From the NCBI GenBank assembly GCA_016219015.1, contig JACRCL010000008.1:1-53438 (forward strand): 53,438 nt of DNA, read 5' to 3'. Below, piece by piece: positions 33,996-42,166 of this stretch. Below the pieces are notes generated by a model that was given only the letters and a program-made list of their open reading frames with translations, had not been told where the DNA came from and did not search any database. Source of the DNA: Deltaproteobacteria bacterium. GTDB taxonomy: Bacteria; Desulfobacterota; GWC2-55-46. The position numbers and the translations under genes were made by a program. Position 1 is the stretch's first letter. The number at the start of each line of letters is the position of its first letter.

Positions 33996-36650
33996 ATGGA
34001 CGAAAAAAGAAAAGATACAGACAGGTACCGTAAGACAGACGCGGTGAGGCCGTCCCGTTCTCCCATAGGGATACTCGCTATCATGGCAGGGGCGATATTC
34101 GTGGCAGAGGCGCTTGTGATGGTCCTTTTTTATGCCATCTCCCCCCCGGAATGGGTGAAGCCCGTGCTCGACCCGGCGCTCCTGGTCCTGCTCCTGTCGC
34201 CCATACTCTACTTCTTCCTCTTCAGGCCCCTTGAGGCGCTTGTCAAGGAGGGGGGGAAGCCCCACGGGTTCGCGGCCCTTGTGCTCGCCGGCACCGCCGT
34301 GTCGATCTTCGTGGCCGAGAGCATCGTTATGGTCATACTATCGCTTCTCTCCCTCCCGGGGTGGCTTGCCGTCCTCCTCGACCCGGCTTTGCTGTTGATT
34401 ATGCTTCTGCCGGTGCTCTACTACGTCCTTTTCCGTCCGGCGGCGCGCTTCGTTGAAGAGAGGGGCGCCGAATACGAGTACGGCTCTCCCGTAAGGATAC
34501 TCATAATAACCGCCCTTTCGATATTCGTAGCCGAGGCGGCGGTAATGGTCGCGTTCATCTACCTGCCAATAGCGGCGGAAGAGCCGCTTGTGCACGCGCT
34601 CCTCGACTCGACTCTCCTCATAATAATACTTTCCCCGGTCCTTTATTTCGTCCTTTTCAGGCCGCTCATAGCCCTGGTGAGGGAAAAGACCGGCGCCGAG
34701 ACAGCGCTGCTTCGGGAAAAAGAGACGCTCAGGAAGTACCTCGATATCACCAGCGTGATCGTGCTGGCCCTCGACTCCGGCGGAAAGGTCGCACTCGTAA
34801 ACAAAAGGGGCTCGGAGATACTCGGCTATGACGAACGGGATATACTCGGCAGGGACTGGTTCGACAGCTTCGTCCCGGAAAGGATGAGGGACGAGGCCAG
34901 GACGGTCTTCGACAGGCTCATCGCCGGGGAGGAGGAGGCCCTCGGGTTCTTCGAGAACCCTGTCCTTACCAGGCACGGCGAGCGCATGATCCTCTGGCAC
35001 AATTCCATGCTCAGGGAGGATGACAGGATCACCGGGGTCTTGAGCTCGGGCGAGGACATAACCGAGAGGAAGAACGCCGAGCGGGCGCTCCGCGAGAGCG
35101 AGCGCAGGTACCACCAGATACATAATACGGCCTTTGACGCCATAATAGTGGCGGACGCGGACGACAGGGTCATAGACTGCAACCCGAGCGCCGAGAAGGT
35201 TTTCGGGTACAAAAGGAGCGAGCTTATCGGGTTGAGGATAGTGAACCTCATGCCCGAAAGGTACAGGGAACGCCACTCGATAGGGCTCAAGTCCTTCCTC
35301 GAGACGGGCATCAGCGCCATACAGGGCAAGGTGGCCGAGTTCGACGGGCTCCGGAAGGACGGGGAGGAGTTCGCCATGGAGCTGGTCGTAAACAGCTTCA
35401 CCGTGGGCGGGGTGATAAACTTCACCGGCATGATGAGGGACATAACGGAAAGGAAAGAGGCCGAAAGGGAGCGGGAGCTGATACAGGCGCAATTGAACCA
35501 GTCCCAGAAGATGGAGGCGATAGGCAAATTCGCCGGCGGGATAGCGCACGACTTCAACAACATCCTTACCGCCATCAGGGGGAACGCCGAGCTCGCGATG
35601 GAGGGGATAGACAAATCCGACCCGCTCTACGGAAAACTGAACGGCATAATACTCTCGGTAATGCTCGCCTCCAAGCTTACGAGGCAGCTCCTGCTTTTCA
35701 GCAAAGGCCAGCCGTTCGAGCTGATCCCGCTCAACATCAACACGGTCATAGAGGAACTCCTTGTGATGGTGACCCGACTTATAGGCGAAGAGATAACCGT
35801 CTCCACGGAGCTCGCTCCGGAGCTCTGGAACGTCAGCGCCGACATCGGCAACATCGAGCAGGTCATAATGAACCTGGCCGTCAACGCGAAGGACGCGATG
35901 CCGAAGGGCGGACAGCTGACGATACGGACCGGCAACGCCGTCTTGAGCGAGGAGGACGCGAAGAAGATACCGGATGCGCGCCCCGGCGAGGCGGTAAAGC
36001 TCACGGTATCCGACACGGGCACCGGCATAAGGAAAGACCTCGTGCCGAGGATATTCGAGCCCTTCTTCACGACGAAAGAGCCCGGCAAGGGGACCGGCTT
36101 CGGACTATCGGTCGTATACGGGATAGTAAGGCAGCACGGAGGATGGATAACCGTTGAGAGCGAGCCCGGGCAGGGCACCACCTTCAACATATATCTCCCG
36201 GCGCTGCTGGCTCCCAGGGAGCCGGCCCCGGAAGGGGAGCGCGCCGCGCTCAAGAGGTACGACGGGGCCGGAGAGAAGGTCCTCGTGGTGGAATCCGACC
36301 CGAAGGTCCGCGAGTTCACGGTAACGGCGCTCCGAGAACACGGCTACGAGGTCGCTCAAGCCAGGGACGCTGGCGAGGCGTTCGAGGTATTCGGGAACGG
36401 GCGCGGGGGCTTTCACCTGATCCTCTGCGACGCGCTCCTTCCGGACAAGAGCGGGTTCGAGCTGGTGGACATGCTTATCTCGACAAGGCCGGGGCCGGGC
36501 GTGCTCATGACGAGCGGTTTTCTGAACAAGGACCAGTGGGCGGCCATAAGCGAGAAAGGCTTCAGCTACATACAGAAGCCCTTTTCGCTGGCCGGGCTCC
36601 TCAAGGCCGTAAAAGAAGGCGTCGAGCATGGCAATATAAAATCCAGCTGA
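33996..36650 (+). CDS. Hybrid sensor histidine kinase with triplicated membrane module
   Basis: An 884-residue protein. Residues about 22-228 carry three consecutive copies of a ~67-residue, two-helix unit, each with IFVAEAxVMV, then LLDPALL, then PVLYFxLFRP. Two PAS domains follow (about 245-365 and 370-490). The H-box is GGIAHDFNNILTAIRGN; the ATPase domain has NLAVNAKDAMPKGG and GTGFGLSVVYGI. A C-terminal receiver (about 760-880) has its phosphoacceptor in LILCDALLPDKSG. No output protein is next to it, so the phosphoryl group may stay within the hybrid or pass to an unlinked partner. Confidence 0.93.
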   Translation: MDEKRKDTDRYRKTDAVRPSRSPIGILAIMAGAIFVAEALVMVLFYAISPPEWVKPVLDPALLVLLLSPILYFFLFRPLEALVKEGGKPHGFAALVLAGTAVSIFVAESIVMVILSLLSLPGWLAVLLDPALLLIMLLPVLYYVLFRPAARFVEERGAEYEYGSPVRILIITALSIFVAEAAVMVAFIYLPIAAEEPLVHALLDSTLLIIILSPVLYFVLFRPLIALVREKTGAETALLREKETLRKYLDITSVIVLALDSGGKVALVNKRGSEILGYDERDILGRDWFDSFVPERMRDEARTVFDRLIAGEEEALGFFENPVLTRHGERMILWHNSMLREDDRITGVLSSGEDITERKNAERALRESERRYHQIHNTAFDAIIVADADDRVIDCNPSAEKVFGYKRSELIGLRIVNLMPERYRERHSIGLKSFLETGISAIQGKVAEFDGLRKDGEEFAMELVVNSFTVGGVINFTGMMRDITERKEAERERELIQAQLNQSQKMEAIGKFAGGIAHDFNNILTAIRGNAELAMEGIDKSDPLYGKLNGIILSVMLASKLTRQLLLFSKGQPFELIPLNINTVIEELLVMVTRLIGEEITVSTELAPELWNVSADIGNIEQVIMNLAVNAKDAMPKGGQLTIRTGNAVLSEEDAKKIPDARPGEAVKLTVSDTGTGIRKDLVPRIFEPFFTTKEPGKGTGFGLSVVYGIVRQHGGWITVESEPGQGTTFNIYLPALLAPREPAPEGERAALKRYDGAGEKVLVVESDPKVREFTVTALREHGYEVAQARDAGEAFEVFGNGRGGFHLILCDALLPDKSGFELVDMLISTRPGPGVLMTSGFLNKDQWAAISEKGFSYIQKPFSLAGLLKAVKEGVEHGNIKSS

Positions 36651-36760
36651 CCGCGCGCCCCTGTCCGGGGACCCACCCTGAAAGACACCCTAAGAAAATT
36701 TGATTTGCTTTTCGGCTATATTATGTTTAAAAATAGGGGACTCTTTTTCGAGGAGGTCTT

Positions 36761-37102
36761 ATGGAAGAGAAGAGGAAGTCCAGAAGGCGTCACCTTCTGG
36801 CGGAGGTACGGATAAGGCCTGAAGGAAGCGGCTGGATAGAGGCGGTGCTGATGAACATAAACAGGGGCGGGATCGGCCTGTACGCCATGCAGCCGCTTAA
36901 GCAGAAGGACAGGGTCGAGATAAGGATCACTTACCTGGAGCACGCCGAGCTTAAGACCGTCGAGGAGATACCCGGGGTGGTGCGCTGGGTCCAGCCGATA
37001 GGGAAACATCACGCCGCGGGGATAATGTTCGCCGAGAAAGTCACGAAAAGGAACTTCCCCGTATTGAGCCGGTGCCTCGATTACGCGAGGACCGGGGATT
37101 AG
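36761..37102 (+). CDS. PilZ-domain protein
   Basis: A 113-residue single-domain PilZ protein. RKSRR (RxxxR region, residues 5-9) is followed by MNINRGGIGL, an NxNxxG variant of the usual [DN]xSxxG loop. The Ser-to-Asn change may alter cyclic di-GMP affinity. GAGGAGG-type site (CGAGGAGGTC) precedes the ATG. It lies just downstream of the hybrid kinase, on the same strand, with about 110 bases between. Confidence 0.85.
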   Translation: MEEKRKSRRRHLLAEVRIRPEGSGWIEAVLMNINRGGIGLYAMQPLKQKDRVEIRITYLEHAELKTVEEIPGVVRWVQPIGKHHAAGIMFAEKVTKRNFPVLSRCLDYARTGD

Positions 37103-37156
37103 ACCGCCTGAAACAACATCCCGACTGATACAAACCAACACAAGCGGCGTCCTGCG

Positions 37157-37201
37157 AACGCAAGCAATGCTTTAGACAGCGTAAGGAGGAAAACCGCGGG
37201 T
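37157..37201. repeat. Family D fragment
   Basis: GCGAACGCAAGCAATGCTTT followed by AGACAGCGTAAGGAGGAAAACCGC, matching the left third of family D copy 1. The right part is missing. Confidence 0.5.
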
Positions 37202-37255
37202 TTCTCGACCCCGCACTGCGGTGAAATTTAACGGGGTCCTGAAAAACTACTGTAG

Positions 37256-37342
37256 TCTGTCTGAGCGACGAAGGATGATCCCGGAGCCAATGAAATCAAC
37301 AAGTTACGAGATTCTTCGTCGCCTTCGGCTCCTCAGAATGAC
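37256..37342. repeat. Family B palindromic repeat, copy 6
   Basis: A degenerate left arm (CTGTCTGAGCGACGAAGGATG) and a good right arm (ACGAGATTCTTCGTCG...CTCAGAATGAC). A family C-like arm (GGACTTTTTCAGCGGCC) follows at about 37350. Confidence 0.65.
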
Positions 37343-37371
37343 AACTTCGTGGACTTTTTCAGCGGCCTGGT

Positions 37372-38106
37372 TTAATCTTCCGCCGCCCTCCGCAGACTCA
37401 CCGGGCACCCTATGATCCAGCCGTTGTCCCTCGCGCTGAAATGCGCGCCCTTGCCGATTATCAGGTGGTCGTGCACAATGAGGTCGACGGCGAGGGCGGC
37501 CCTGTCGAGGACTTTGGTCAGCTGCCTGTCCACGTGCGACGGCGTGGCGTCCCCGCTCGGGTGGTTATGGACGAAGATTATTCCACTCGCGTTATGCTTG
37601 AACGCCCTCTCTATCGCCTTCCTCGGGTATACGGCCGTCTGGTTTATCGTGCCCTCGTGCAGCACCTCGACGGCCAGCACCTCGTTCCGGGCGTTAAGGT
37701 ATATCGCCAGGAACTTCTCCACCCTCTCCCCGGATAGCTTCATGTTCAAGTAATCTATCGCCTCTTTAGGCGAACGGATTATGTCCCTGCCCATCATCCG
37801 CTCCTCCAGGTATATGCCCGCCATCCCCTTAAAGAGCTTGACGAGCACCGCGGCGCTGCCTTTTATCCCGGGTGTGGACTCAAGCTCTTCCATGGAGGCA
37901 TCGAAGACGCCCCTGAACCCGTTGAACCTCTGCACAAGGGCCCTGGCCGCCGTAGCGGTGTCGCCGGGCATGGCATAGGACAGCAACAGCTCGAGGGTCT
38001 CCGAATCGCTCAAACCCTCGCACGGGCTTTTCCTGAACCTCTCTTTAAGCCTCTTTATCTGCTCCCTGCCTGAGACGCTTTTTTCAAGTGCGCTGGTATC
38101 GCTCAT
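37372..38106 (-). CDS. radC: RadC-family (JAB/MPN+) protein
   Basis: A 244-residue protein from the ATG at 38106 (MSDTSALEK); the frame is open to 38145. The N-terminal helix-hairpin-helix part (LSDSETLELLLSYAMPG, LESTPGIKGSAAV) is followed by a JAB domain. The metal and catalytic residues are intact: VLHEGTI, then VHNHPSGDATPSHVD. Despite its name the role of RadC in repair is unproven; JAB folds are metalloproteases or deaminase-like enzymes. It is the intact relative of the degenerate copy at 24612. Confidence 0.92.
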   Translation of the reverse strand: MSDTSALEKSVSGREQIKRLKERFRKSPCEGLSDSETLELLLSYAMPGDTATAARALVQRFNGFRGVFDASMEELESTPGIKGSAAVLVKLFKGMAGIYLEERMMGRDIIRSPKEAIDYLNMKLSGERVEKFLAIYLNARNEVLAVEVLHEGTINQTAVYPRKAIERAFKHNASGIIFVHNHPSGDATPSHVDRQLTKVLDRAALAVDLIVHDHLIIGKGAHFSARDNGWIIGCPVSLRRAAED

Positions 38107-38386
38107 CTCGTTGAAGGACTGACCGGAGGGACTCTCCGGTCCCAAATGGGCTCAAATGGGCTGCGGCGCTGCGGCGCCCGTATAAGGCTTTAAGGCCCAG
38201 GCTGATCCCTCTTGTCCACCCCCTTCCGCTCTTTTGGAAAACCCGCGCAGGCCCTCTCAAAGAATCTGCGAGGACGCCGTCGATTTTATGGATGGGGTGA
38301 TTATAAGAAATCCCAGGCCCGTTTTCGCCTGTCCCTTCGTACAGGCTCCAAAACTTTTTATTTTACAACTTTTCGCTATCGAAGTG

Positions 38387-38406
38387 AACTGCAACGCCTG
38401 ACAGTT
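38387..38406 (+). promoter_or_regulatory. Candidate lux box
   Basis: AACTGCAACGCCTGACAGTT is a 20-base imperfect inverted repeat with AACTG/CAGTT ends, the length and layout of lux-type boxes. It is centred about 44 bases before the luxI start, and CTGACA within it could serve as a -35. It would allow positive feedback of a LuxR on luxI (inference). Confidence 0.5.
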
Positions 38407-38440
38407 ACTTTAAAAAAGAGTTTCTGCTAAAAATCCATGC

Positions 38441-39109
38441 ATGGAGCTTGTTTTTCACGAAAACGGCTTAACAATAAAGACCCTTTCGACCCATGACGAG
38501 GTGGAGGCCGGGCTTAAGCTCAGGCACGAGGTCTTCAGCTGCGAGCTTAAATGGGTGCCCGTCTCCCCCGACGGCATGGAAAGGGACGCCTATGACGGCT
38601 TTTCCAGCCATATCGGGGTCTTCGACCACCACCAGGAGATAATGGGCTACGCGCGCCTGATAACCGCCCCCCTCCCGTTCATGGTGGACAGGGAATTCGC
38701 ATGCCTCATGCCCAAGGGCAGGACCGCGAGCAAGACCCCTGACGTGGCCGAGATAACGAGGCTCTGCATCAGGAAGGAGGCGCGCTCAGCCGAGTCCTAC
38801 ATCAATGTCTCCCGGCACCTGTACAAGGGGATATACCATTGGAGCCTTAATAACGCCGTAAGGCACATGATAATGGTCGTGGACTACAGGTACTTCAGGC
38901 TCTTGAAGCTCAACGGCTTCCCCGTGGAGGCCATGGGTGATTTCAAGACCATGCCGGACGGGGTCCGGGCAGGCGCCATCACGCTCGATTGGCGCGAGTT
39001 CGAGGAGTATGCCGGGCGGAAGAAGCCGGACTTCCTCGATTGGATGTCTAAGCTCCCGGTCCCCTATCCATCGCGAGGGCTATCGCATGGGCTTTATTTA
39101 CAGCGTTGA
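38441..39109 (+). CDS. luxI: LuxI-family acyl-homoserine lactone synthase
   Basis: A 222-residue autoinducer synthase, which joins S-adenosylmethionine with an acyl donor to make an N-acyl-homoserine lactone. All eight invariant residues of the family are found with near-canonical spacing: R28, F32, W38, D49, D52, R72, E104 and R107 (in LRHEVF, ELKW, ERDAYD, GYARLI and VAEITRL). The C-terminal half, which sets acyl specificity, is divergent. A candidate lux box lies upstream; no strong Shine-Dalgarno is seen. Its 3' end overlaps the convergent luxR gene by 62 bases. Confidence 0.9.
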   Translation: MELVFHENGLTIKTLSTHDEVEAGLKLRHEVFSCELKWVPVSPDGMERDAYDGFSSHIGVFDHHQEIMGYARLITAPLPFMVDREFACLMPKGRTASKTPDVAEITRLCIRKEARSAESYINVSRHLYKGIYHWSLNNAVRHMIMVVDYRYFRLLKLNGFPVEAMGDFKTMPDGVRAGAITLDWREFEEYAGRKKPDFLDWMSKLPVPYPSRGLSHGLYLQR

Positions 39110-39779
39110 GCTTCTTTATGATGTTCCGCGCGTGGAACTTTACCGTACTGTGGCTTATATTGAGCTTTAACGAGATCTCCCAGTGGGTCTTGCCTTCCCC
39201 CATCCACTTCAGCACCTCCAGTTCTCTCCGGGAAAGCTCCCCGACGCGGCGCCCCCATTCGGCTGAGGGGCATACCCTCAGCAGGGCCTGATGGAGATGG
39301 GGGATGACGCTGTCGAGGACCTCTTTGTGGCGCTCCCTGAACCTGTCCCGGCTTGAGGAGAAGGAGAAGATGCTCCCCCTGTACCCCTCGCCGTTCACCC
39401 CTCCGGCTATCCCGTACCTGAGGCCGAACTCCGTGGCCATGTCCATAAGGCCTTTGCAGTGCCCCTCCGGGAAAGCCCTAAGGGCCTCTGACCATAGATG
39501 GGGCCTGAAAAACCTGTAATTGTACTTAATGACGGGGTCTTTCCTGTGGAACTCCCCGTTTATGTACATATCGAGCCACTCGGCCGGGTAGTCGATGGTA
39601 ACGACCTTTTTTACATGAGAGGTGTTCCCGAGGGCTACGACGCAGTTATCGGCCTCCACAAGGTCCTTCAGCCTCCCTGTGACCTTCACAACGTCGGCCT
39701 CCGTTTTGCAAGCCAGCGAAGAGCCCGCAAGGTCGAGTATTTCCGCGATCTCCCTTTTGGTAAGACCTTTGTAATCCAC
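39048..39779 (-). CDS. luxR: LuxR-family quorum-sensing regulator 1
   Basis: A 243-residue receptor. The autoinducer-binding domain has W68, Y72, D81 and W96, a constant +11 offset from W57, Y61, D70 and W85 of TraR. The LuxR-type HTH is at about 180-235 (LSRRELEVLKWMGEGKTHWE, then STVKFHARNIIKKL). It should bind the AHL made by the convergent luxI and regulate target promoters. Its last codons overlap luxI, so the two transcripts are antisense at their 3' ends. Confidence 0.92.
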   Translation of the reverse strand: MDYKGLTKREIAEILDLAGSSLACKTEADVVKVTGRLKDLVEADNCVVALGNTSHVKKVVTIDYPAEWLDMYINGEFHRKDPVIKYNYRFFRPHLWSEALRAFPEGHCKGLMDMATEFGLRYGIAGGVNGEGYRGSIFSFSSSRDRFRERHKEVLDSVIPHLHQALLRVCPSAEWGRRVGELSRRELEVLKWMGEGKTHWEISLKLNISHSTVKFHARNIIKKLNAVNKAHAIALAMDRGPGA

Positions 39780-39931
39780 TCAGACATCCCCTGGGTCATG
39801 GGCCATGGGTTCTACGGGCCGGAATTTATCGAATTTGAACGTGAAAACGGGCCTTTCGGCCCATGAAAGCGGCGGGTTTTAAAAAGGCATCAAGGTTTTT
39901 TTCTAACAGGATCGGAAAAGTCCCCAAAGTT

Positions 39932-39975
39932 GCCATTCTGAGGAGCCGAAGGCGGCGAAGAATCATGTAAAATGA
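39932..39975. repeat. Family B fragment, copy 7
   Basis: GCCATTCTGAGGAGCCGAAGG then GCGAAGAATCATG. Only one half remains, in the spacer between luxR1 and luxR2. It is followed by a family C-like TTTTTCAGCAGCCTG near 39990. Confidence 0.55.
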
Positions 39976-40007
39976 CCGGCTAAAATAGTTTTTCAGCAGC
40001 CTGCCTG

Positions 40008-40763
40008 CTAAACCACCAGCCCCCTGTCCATGGCTATTGCTATGGCATGGGCCTTGTTTACGGCGTTCAGTTTCTTCTCGATGTTCTGGACGTGGAACTT
40101 GACGGTCCTTTCGCTTATATTGAGTATGACGGATATCTCCCAGTTGGTCTTGCCCTCCTTCATCCATTTTATGACCTCCTTCTCCCTGCACGATAGCGCG
40201 TAGGCCTGTTTCCCGGCGATGCCGGTGTTGAAGGAGCATACCCGCACGAGGGCCTGATGGACGTGGGGGGTCACGATGTCGAGGACCTTCTTGTGGTACT
40301 TCTTGAAGCGGTTGGAGGAGCCCGAAAAGGAGAAGATGCTCCCCGTGGAGCACCGCTCGCCGTTAATGCCGCTCGCCACGCCGTACCTGAGCCCGAACTC
40401 GGAGGCCTTGTTCATGAAGTCCGTATAGGGCTCTTCCCTGTACTGCTCCATCGCCTCGCTCCAGAGATGGGTCTTGAAGTACTCGTAGTTGTAGCGGATG
40501 ATGGGGTCGGTTTTGAAGAGCTCCTCCTCGGCGTACATCGAGAGCCACCCCGCCGGGTAGTCGAGGTTCACTATCTTTATTATTTTCGACAATTTGCCGG
40601 AGGCGACCTCCCCCAGGCCGCATACCCCGTGGTCCGCCGAGACAAGGTCCTTTATGCGGGTCGTGAGCTTCAGTATCTCGGGCTCGGTCCTGCAGGACAG
40701 AGAAACCTGGATGAGGTCGAGCATGTCGGTAAGCTCTTTTTTGGAGAAATCCCTGTAGTCCAT
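40008..40763 (-). CDS. LuxR-family quorum-sensing regulator 2
   Basis: A 251-residue paralogue of regulator 1. Ligand-site residues are W73, Y77, D86 and W101, again in register with TraR. The HTH reads LSCREKEVIKWMKEGKTNWE, then ERTVKFHVQNIEKKL. A strong GAGGAGGCG site precedes the ATG. It starts 12 bases after the stop of the HTH-less paralogue, so the two are co-transcribed. It differs from regulator 1 in the ligand-domain loop after residue 115, so it could prefer another AHL. Confidence 0.92.
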   Translation of the reverse strand: MDYRDFSKKELTDMLDLIQVSLSCRTEPEILKLTTRIKDLVSADHGVCGLGEVASGKLSKIIKIVNLDYPAGWLSMYAEEELFKTDPIIRYNYEYFKTHLWSEAMEQYREEPYTDFMNKASEFGLRYGVASGINGERCSTGSIFSFSGSSNRFKKYHKKVLDIVTPHVHQALVRVCSFNTGIAGKQAYALSCREKEVIKWMKEGKTNWEISVILNISERTVKFHVQNIEKKLNAVNKAHAIAIAMDRGLVV

Positions 40764-40775
40764 CTATCCGCCTCC

Positions 40776-41357
40776 TCAAAGGTGTTGAATTCCACTTGAA
40801 ACCTCGCGTGCCAAGGGCCGCCCGGACACGGAAAAAGAATTTAATAGCGCCCTGCTAAGGTGAACCGTCACGATGTCGACTATACTCTTGTGGTGCTTGC
40901 CGAACCTGTCGGCCGGGCCTGAGAAGGCGAATATCCCGAAAGAGCCTTCCCCCGGCATATAGACGCTGCTGGAGATCCCGTGCCTGAGGCCGAAGTCACC
41001 GGCGTAGCTTATCAGGGGCTTTGCCTCCGGGTCCGACCTCTTGAAGATATCGGTCCAGAACTCGGCCAGCGAAAAGCTGGCGTGGTGCCTTACGACGGGG
41101 TCCCTCAAGTACATCCTCTCGGAGATGTAATGGCTGAACCACTCATCGGGGTAGTTGCCGTTGACGACGCCTGAGATGCCTTTGACGAAGCCGCTCTGGG
41201 TCTCTACGATCCCGCAGATCGAGTAATCGGCTGAGACAAGCTCGCCTGCCTTTAATAAGAGGGGTTTAAGCTGGACAGGGTCCGTGCATGAGCGCGCGGC
41301 CTCGATTATCTCGAGGATATCTATCAGCTCTTTTTTTGTAAGGTCTTTCGGCGGCAC
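40776..41357 (-). CDS. LuxR autoinducer-binding domain protein without HTH
   Basis: A 193-residue protein, start GTG at 41357 with CGGAGGTAC upstream. It aligns along its whole length with the ligand-binding domains of the two neighbouring LuxR proteins: LTKKELIDILEIIEAA at the start, and W73, Y77, D86 and W101 conserved. It stops (EVSSGIQHL) exactly where the DNA-binding domain should begin. The next gene starts 12 bases later, so no hidden HTH remains. Such a protein could sequester AHL or form inactive heterodimers with the full regulators, as TrlR does with TraR in Agrobacterium (inference from that precedent). Confidence 0.88.
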   Translation of the reverse strand: MPPKDLTKKELIDILEIIEAARSCTDPVQLKPLLLKAGELVSADYSICGIVETQSGFVKGISGVVNGNYPDEWFSHYISERMYLRDPVVRHHASFSLAEFWTDIFKRSDPEAKPLISYAGDFGLRHGISSSVYMPGEGSFGIFAFSGPADRFGKHHKSIVDIVTVHLSRALLNSFSVSGRPLAREVSSGIQHL

Positions 41358-41424
41358 TGGGTACCTCCGTGTAAGTAATAAGAGAGTCCGGACTTTTTCA
41401 GACTGCCTTTCTTTCCAACTGACC

Positions 41425-42000
41425 TTACTTCTTGACGTGCTTGGGCACGGAGTGGCATTTGAAGCAGTTCCTGATGGGGAAGGCGACCCTGTCGTGGCAC
41501 CGGCCGCAGAAGTTCCCCTTCCAGATGGCTACCATCGAGATGTTGTTGTCCCCGGCCTTTTTCCTGAATATCTTCGGATGGCAGACCGAGCATTTGAGCC
41601 ATACCGTATGGGCCGTATGGGGAAAGAGGACGTCCGGCATGAAATCCATCTTGGATTTTATGAGGATGTCCTGCGTGTTCTCTACTTTGTCCTCGTCCTT
41701 GAGGGGCTTTGAGATGCCGGGTATGGACTCCACCGGGGAGATCGTCCCGTCCTTTATCGCCTTCGCCCAGTCGACGAACCCGTAATTGTCCTTGGGCAGG
41801 AACTTAAGGGATACAACGTCCGGGGTCGGGTCAATAAGGCCGGCCCTGCTCCTCTTGAACTGCCCGGGCTCCCTTTTGTACTGATAGTTCGGCCAGTCCG
41901 CGGGCGCCGGGTCCATCTGCGGAGGCTCCTCAGCGAAGACGGCCGGGGCTAAAAACAGGAACGCGGCGACGATGGCGTGTTTCAATCGGGTTCTGGACAT
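41425..42000 (-). CDS. Exported triheme c-type cytochrome (cytochrome c7-like)
   Basis: A 191-residue protein with a signal peptide (AIVAAFLFLAPAVFA). The C-terminal half carries three haem c sites: CSVCH, CGRCH and CFKCH. FPHTAHTVWLKCSVCH is typical of the cytochrome c7/class III group, with distal His residues (FPHTAH). The N-terminal 100 residues are unfamiliar. Probably a periplasmic electron carrier. It lies upstream of the quorum-sensing operon on the same strand (68 bases), so the LuxR genes could be partly transcribed with it. Confidence 0.85.
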   Translation of the reverse strand: MSRTRLKHAIVAAFLFLAPAVFAEEPPQMDPAPADWPNYQYKREPGQFKRSRAGLIDPTPDVVSLKFLPKDNYGFVDWAKAIKDGTISPVESIPGISKPLKDEDKVENTQDILIKSKMDFMPDVLFPHTAHTVWLKCSVCHPKIFRKKAGDNNISMVAIWKGNFCGRCHDRVAFPIRNCFKCHSVPKHVKK

Positions 42001-42056
42001 ATATTTCAGGAACGGGCATGGGTGACGGCCGCGCTTTGACCCGGATTTTTTTGAAC

Positions 42057-42062
42057 ATTATA
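42057..42062 (-). promoter_or_regulatory. -10 box (TATAAT) upstream of cytochrome
   Basis: Perfect TATAAT on the minus strand, 57 bases before the cytochrome start. The -35 at 17 bases (TTATAT-like) is poor, so it may depend on an activator. Confidence 0.4.
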
Positions 42063-42166
42063 CGGCGCACCATCTTATCATATAAATTCTCTCTTGGCAA
42101 CGGGAAGGTTTAAAGGGGGGATTTAAGGATGTAAACGACGGAAGGGGACTTTTTAGCAGGTCCTGC

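Noticed and set aside
40764-40800. A frameshift hiding the HTH of the short LuxR
   Set aside because: There are only 12 bases between its stop and the next start codon, and no HTH-like sequence in any frame there.
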